The notes beneath the pieces were generated by a model that searched no databases, had not been told where the DNA came from, and saw only the letters and a list, made by a program, of their open reading frames with translations. From NCBI RefSeq assembly GCF_015207005.2, contig NZ_JADEXS020000001.1, positions 7,463,001-7,527,000 on the forward strand: a stretch of 64,000 bases of DNA, given 5' to 3'. Origin of the DNA: Desmonostoc muscorum LEGE 12446. Its GTDB lineage: Bacteria; Cyanobacteriota; Cyanobacteriia; Cyanobacteriales; Nostocaceae. Numbering within the stretch: position 1 is the first letter of the stretch; each line of letters opens with the position of its first letter. Position numbers and translations under genes: made by a program. Below are positions 60,236 through 64,000 of the stretch, one piece after another.

Positions 60236-62527
60236 CTATGCTTCAATAACCACCCGCAAATTACCCCGTTTTTTGGCAACGCGACAAGCAGTCGTAGTCC
60301 CAGAACGCTCGAATTCTAAATCGAGGACTGTAGTACCAACTTGCAAATTATGCAACGACAGGCGATTAATCGATTCTGGCAAAGCGGGGTCGATTATTCG
60401 CAAGCAGTTATTCTGAGCATCAGGTACCAAGTTGACTATCATTTGCAGTAATTGGAAGACACTCCCAGTAGCCCAAGCTTGGGGTGTGCAGGCAACTGGA
60501 TACTGCACTGGAGCATTATCACCGTTACGTTCGTAGCCACAGAAAAGTTCTGGAGGGCGTTGGTAGGACTGCTGACTAGTCATGTCAAATAAACCTTGGA
60601 AAATTTCCAAAGCTTGATCGATCAGACCGAGCGATCGCAATCCCATTGCAATCAAAGCGTTATCATGAGGCCAAACTGAACCTATGTGGTAGCCCATTGG
60701 ATTATAAGCGGGTGACAAGCTACTCAGAGTCCGAATACCCCAACCGTTAAACATATCTGGTGCCCGCAAGCGTTCTGCCACACTGTAGGCTTTTTCGTGT
60801 GTGAAGATGCCCAAATGTAGACAATGGCCGGGATTTGAGGTAATACTATCTACGCGCTTACCATCTCCATCCAAAGCCAAAGCGCAGAAATCCTGGTCTT
60901 CCATCCAAAAATCTCGATTAAAACGCACCTTGAGATTTCTCGCTTCTTCTTGCCAACGGTCTGCCAAATCAAGCCGCTTCTTCATCCTAGCTATTTCTGC
61001 TAGGCGCATTTTCGCAGCATAGACGTAAGCTTGGACTTCACATAGAGCGATGGGGCCGTTAGCTAGTTCTCCCTTATGGTCAACAATACAATCACCAGAA
61101 TCTTTCCAACCTTGGTTAGCAAGACCGCGTTTAGATTTACGGTAGTAACTGAGGTAGCTAGTTTGTTTGGTATTGCGATCGATCCACTCCATTGCTGCTA
61201 GAGCATTCGGCCAAAGTTGCTCTAGGAGTTCTTGGTCGTTAGTCCAAGCATAATGTTCGGCATACAGCATCAGCCATAGGGGAGTGGCATCAACAGTACC
61301 GTAGTAAGGTGTATGGGGAATTTCTTGACACCGAGCCATTTCCCCCAAACGTAACTCGTGCAAAATTTTACCCGGTTCTTCTTCCCGCCATTCATCATCG
61401 GTTTTACCTTGATATGTCGCAAGTAGTATCAAGGTTTCCTTGGCGATTTGCGAATTTAACATTAGGGTTTGGGAAGCTGTAATCAACGAATCTCGCCCAA
61501 ACAATGTAGAAAACCAGGGCACTCCAGCAGAAACAGTTTTATGCTTACCAAAAGACTGGCGCAACAAATACATATCTTGCTCAGCCCGCTCAATGACTCG
61601 ATTGAAGATGCTTTTGTCTGAGCTAATGCGTGTAATTTGTTGTACCCAATGTTGTTCTTCCATCAACTCAGCGGCTTTCGCCTGTCCTAAGGTAACGGCG
61701 GCGCTGACAGTTGAACTAGATTGGTTGTTTTTCAACATGCTCACCCGGTAGCCGAGTTTTTGGGTTTCGTGAGAAGCCAACTCTAGTTGCCAAACCGCAG
61801 TATAACCCTTGAAATAGTCTGGTTGCCGATGCTGGAATAGAAGACGGGATTCCATCACCGAGCCATCCAGACCTTGATAGGCGAGTGTTAAAGATTCTTC
61901 CCTAGAGGCGTGCCGCTCTTTGACTGTAGGTGAAACGCCATCGACTAGAGAAAACATTCCTTCCTCAGCCGTGGGTTCTACTAGACGTAAAAGCCTACCT
62001 CGTTTCTCCCTGTCATAACCCCGGACTTCAAATAAATCAACAAAATCGGCATCGAAGCTGATGCTGAGTTCAAAACTGACAGTGGTGGTGCTGTAGTTAG
62101 AAACTTCTATTTCTTCAAATAGTGCGCCATTAAGCACCATTTCCCGGCTAATTCCTATAGTCTCGGCTCTCAAGCGTTCGTCGATTCTGGGGTTGGTACA
62201 CAAAACTGACAGTGAAAACCCTTTTTCGGCGCTACTACTCAAGAGTACAGGCGATCGCCCTTCAATTTGCAACTCCAAGCGATTCAGAAATCGCGTATCA
62301 CAGCAAAACAGTCCCATGCTGGGGTTCCCATCATTGAGGGAACAGCCAGAAATGTTCCCTATGGTATCTGTGACGAAAAATAAATCATCATCTTTAACCG
62401 TCAGTGTTGGCTGTGGTCTTTCACTGACAACACAAGGCCACTCCGGGATAGGTAATTGGTCAGCAGCAATAAAAGTTTTTCCATCAAACAAAATTTTTTC
62501 CGGGGTCATGAGTGCATCTGATGTCAT
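60236..62527 (-). CDS. Glycogen debranching-type amylo-alpha-1,6-glucosidase family protein
   Basis: 763 residues. The N-terminal ~290 residues match the GDE_N_bis beta-sandwich (LFFVTDTIGNISG, GLFCCDTRFLNRLEL). Residues ~310-720 form an (alpha/alpha)6 barrel with SAGVPWFSTLFGRDSLITA, YYGTVDATPLWLML, GWKDSGD and GSVWPHDNALIAMG, which contain the likely acid/base Asp and Glu residues of GH63/GH133-like enzymes. Such cyanobacterial proteins are annotated as amylo-alpha-1,6-glucosidases acting on glycogen or related glucans. It is monocistronic. The exact substrate is unproven. Confidence 0.88.
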   Translation of the reverse strand: MTSDALMTPEKILFDGKTFIAADQLPIPEWPCVVSERPQPTLTVKDDDLFFVTDTIGNISGCSLNDGNPSMGLFCCDTRFLNRLELQIEGRSPVLLSSSAEKGFSLSVLCTNPRIDERLRAETIGISREMVLNGALFEEIEVSNYSTTTVSFELSISFDADFVDLFEVRGYDREKRGRLLRLVEPTAEEGMFSLVDGVSPTVKERHASREESLTLAYQGLDGSVMESRLLFQHRQPDYFKGYTAVWQLELASHETQKLGYRVSMLKNNQSSSTVSAAVTLGQAKAAELMEEQHWVQQITRISSDKSIFNRVIERAEQDMYLLRQSFGKHKTVSAGVPWFSTLFGRDSLITASQTLMLNSQIAKETLILLATYQGKTDDEWREEEPGKILHELRLGEMARCQEIPHTPYYGTVDATPLWLMLYAEHYAWTNDQELLEQLWPNALAAMEWIDRNTKQTSYLSYYRKSKRGLANQGWKDSGDCIVDHKGELANGPIALCEVQAYVYAAKMRLAEIARMKKRLDLADRWQEEARNLKVRFNRDFWMEDQDFCALALDGDGKRVDSITSNPGHCLHLGIFTHEKAYSVAERLRAPDMFNGWGIRTLSSLSPAYNPMGYHIGSVWPHDNALIAMGLRSLGLIDQALEIFQGLFDMTSQQSYQRPPELFCGYERNGDNAPVQYPVACTPQAWATGSVFQLLQMIVNLVPDAQNNCLRIIDPALPESINRLSLHNLQVGTTVLDLEFERSGTTTACRVAKKRGNLRVVIEA

Positions 62528-63467
62528 TAGCCAAAGTTCCGCGTACAGGTCTATATTTTTGGGATCGTATTATTTATAGCTGTTCTCGATTGCGTGGAAT
62601 ACATCCTCAAAGAGGAGAGAGAGTAGGTAAGAGATTGTCAAAATAATTTACTGTGTTCAACAATTCCTTTCAACAATTCCGACTCAAATAATGATCAATG
62701 GTTCCAAATCATCAGGTAGCAAATAAATAGTAATATCCTCAGTAATGCGTTGCCGTTATCTAAATCCTACTCAAAATTACTCATGAGCTTGGTTTACTTG
62801 CTGCTTCACTCTGGTAGTGTCGGCACTATCCAGCAGTCCACAGGCTAAGACTGTCTAAATCACAGTTTTACTCAAATTAATAGCCCTTTCACATGAAGTA
62901 TGCCAAAAGGAACCCTATGGTCAAAGCTGCCCAGACCCACCTTCAGACCAAGACAATTGTTCTCGTGCAGCAGCCAATAATTTTCCGGGATTGATCTTTT
63001 CAAAATTTCGAGAGGCGATCGCCGCTTTAGGGTGGTAGTTTACCACAGTTACTAACCTTTTAACTTTTTAGTTTTGTCTTGTTTGGTGATGATAAAGGCG
63101 ATCGAGAATGTATATTGAGCTTAGTGGTCTATCATTTAAAACATCACAATGTCAGCCAATGGATGAAAAGACTTGAGTTAAGAACAAAGCGATCGCGGTC
63201 AATGACTACGCCACACCAAGGTGCAAAAGACGAATGCATTGCCGCTGTTGCTTTATTTTCTACTCAAAGCTTTGAAATTTTGTAAATGAAGCTAGCTGCA
63301 CCCACTCCTGCTAATTGGTAACAAAGTGTTGCGTTTGCCTGAGCCAAAAGTGCTTATTAGCGTTGTTTACATATTGAAACTGTCTATTTAACTTGAGAGT
63401 CCTTTGGAATTTGTACAATGCAGCTGTGACGTGGATCTTGTTGAGATTGGGCGTTTAACGATAATTC
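62528..63467. other. Long gap before the DICT gene
   Basis: No supported gene in 940 bp. A 68-codon frame at 63079-63285 lacks family resemblance and a ribosome site. Several HIP1-like GCGATCGC sites lie in the right half. It must contain divergent promoters for the debranching enzyme and the DICT gene. Confidence 0.55.
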
Positions 63468-64000
63468 ATGAGCATTTCGACTTCTGTGCTGAGTGATCTG
63501 CTAAAGTCCCTACCCTACTTGCGGCCCCAGCTATATTTTAAGGCTTCACTAACGGCGCTCTCCCACGCAATGGAAGATCAAGTTTTGGCTGCGACTTTAG
63601 CCCAACCCCTTGTAATTGCTAGTTTCCAGCGAGAGCGATTCTACCGCCAAGAGGCTCATCGCTACCAGCGACTTGCCTTGCGAAGTAATCAAATATACGT
63701 ATTGTCGGCTCCGGAAACTGATTTCGCTAACAGTTCGGAATACTACGAAAAAGTAGCTTTTGAGCCAGAGGATGGCTTAAGTCAAGAGTGGCATTTGGTT
63801 GTGATTGCTGACAGTTACGCGACTTGTTTGGTTTGCCGGGAAAACCTTGGTTCTATTGCCAAAAACAAAGAACTACCAGAGCAAAGCCCCAGTCTGGATA
63901 TGGACACAGCGCGAAGATTTGAGGGAATTTGGACATCAGAAAGGGGAGTTAGCCTCAAAGCCGCCGAATTGCTGTTAGAGAGGATCTTGGTCTACAGACC
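63468..64000 (+). CDS. DICT-domain sensory protein, 5' part only
   Basis: The first 177 codons from the ATG at 63468; the gene runs off the window. The visible part is a DICT sensory domain: LYFKASLTALSHAMEDQVLA, VIASFQRERFYRQEAHRY, YVLSAPETDF, HLVVIADSYATCLVCRE and RRFEGIWTSERGVSL. In cyanobacteria DICT domains are joined to GGDEF, EAL or histidine kinase outputs, and some act in light sensing. The output domain is beyond the window. Confidence 0.85.
   Translation, partial: MSISTSVLSDLLKSLPYLRPQLYFKASLTALSHAMEDQVLAATLAQPLVIASFQRERFYRQEAHRYQRLALRSNQIYVLSAPETDFANSSEYYEKVAFEPEDGLSQEWHLVVIADSYATCLVCRENLGSIAKNKELPEQSPSLDMDTARRFEGIWTSERGVSLKAAELLLERILVYR

Noticed and set aside
63079..63285. 68-codon frame upstream of the DICT gene
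   Set aside because: No ribosome site, no recognisable domain, and composition typical of noncoding DNA. The 39895-40077 frame was dropped for the same reason.

Overview
This window is chromosomal DNA of a filamentous, probably heterocystous (Nostoc-like) cyanobacterium. HIP1-type GCGATCGC octamers occur throughout. There are 7-bp and 21-bp tandem repeats typical of Nostocales, two ndhD paralogues, DUF2605/DUF2973 genes, xisH/xisI, a cyanovirin-N homologue, a DICT-domain protein and a fused TrpE-TrpG. The genus is an inference from these traits.

Layout. 0-9.4 kb (+): the 3' end of a dehydroquinate-synthase-like gene, then trpE(G), trpC, trpA, trpB, trpD and a DAHP synthase. This is a dedicated aromatic/tryptophan supply set in the order known from the downstream half of scytonemin loci. 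9.4-10.4 kb: a nest of repeats with an intact MITE. 10.4-12.7 kb (+): an amino-acid ABC importer in which the binding protein is fused to the permease. 13-14.3 kb (-): a secreted EndoU-type nuclease gene broken by one in-frame stop.

14.5-22.45 kb (-) is the most remarkable region. Protein genes alternate with structured RNA genes. The proteins are a TROVE/Ro60-vWA protein, a ribosomal L7/L12 paralogue, a ThiF/E1-like protein, a 66-residue possible ubiquitin-like protein ending in Gly, two proteins I do not recognise, and one probably unrelated protein with an HEPN-like motif. Six RNA elements share one two-strand helix module (GYGCCC.. on the 5' strand, GCTYNNNNAACTTGYRC on the 3' strand). 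Each shows a different apical domain: a minimal hairpin; tRNA-like domains with anticodon-like CAA or CUA; a circularly permuted tRNA with a sealed acceptor stem; a copy of the 23S rRNA GTPase-associated centre plus sarcin-ricin loop; and a permuted copy of 23S helix 69 and its 3' flank. A seventh RNA without the module resembles a tRNA or tmRNA end. I read the locus as a Ro60/Y-RNA system whose Y RNAs mimic tRNA and the functional centres of the large ribosomal subunit. Its function is unknown.

23-33 kb: short-chain dehydrogenase, SRPBCC protein and zinc alcohol dehydrogenase (+), a secreted cyanovirin-N homologue, ndhD (-), thrB (-) and a lipoxygenase (-). 33-40 kb (+): a 2189-residue FG-GAP/VCBS/RTX surface or secreted protein with eleven 315-bp repeats. 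40-42.4 kb (-): a NarL-type response regulator and a membrane histidine kinase. 42.5-51.2 kb: a mosaic of truncated and repeat-invaded genes, including an FG-GAP/RTX gene interrupted by a complete IS with a 9-bp target duplication. 52-57 kb (-): a second ndhD, then thrS with an xisHI cassette between the complete gene and an orphan copy of its 3' end. 57-64 kb: DUF2605/DUF2973 genes, a BrnT remnant, RusA and a PD-(D/E)XK plus HEPN-like protein, a glycogen-debranching-type enzyme (-), and the start of a DICT-domain protein cut by the window end.
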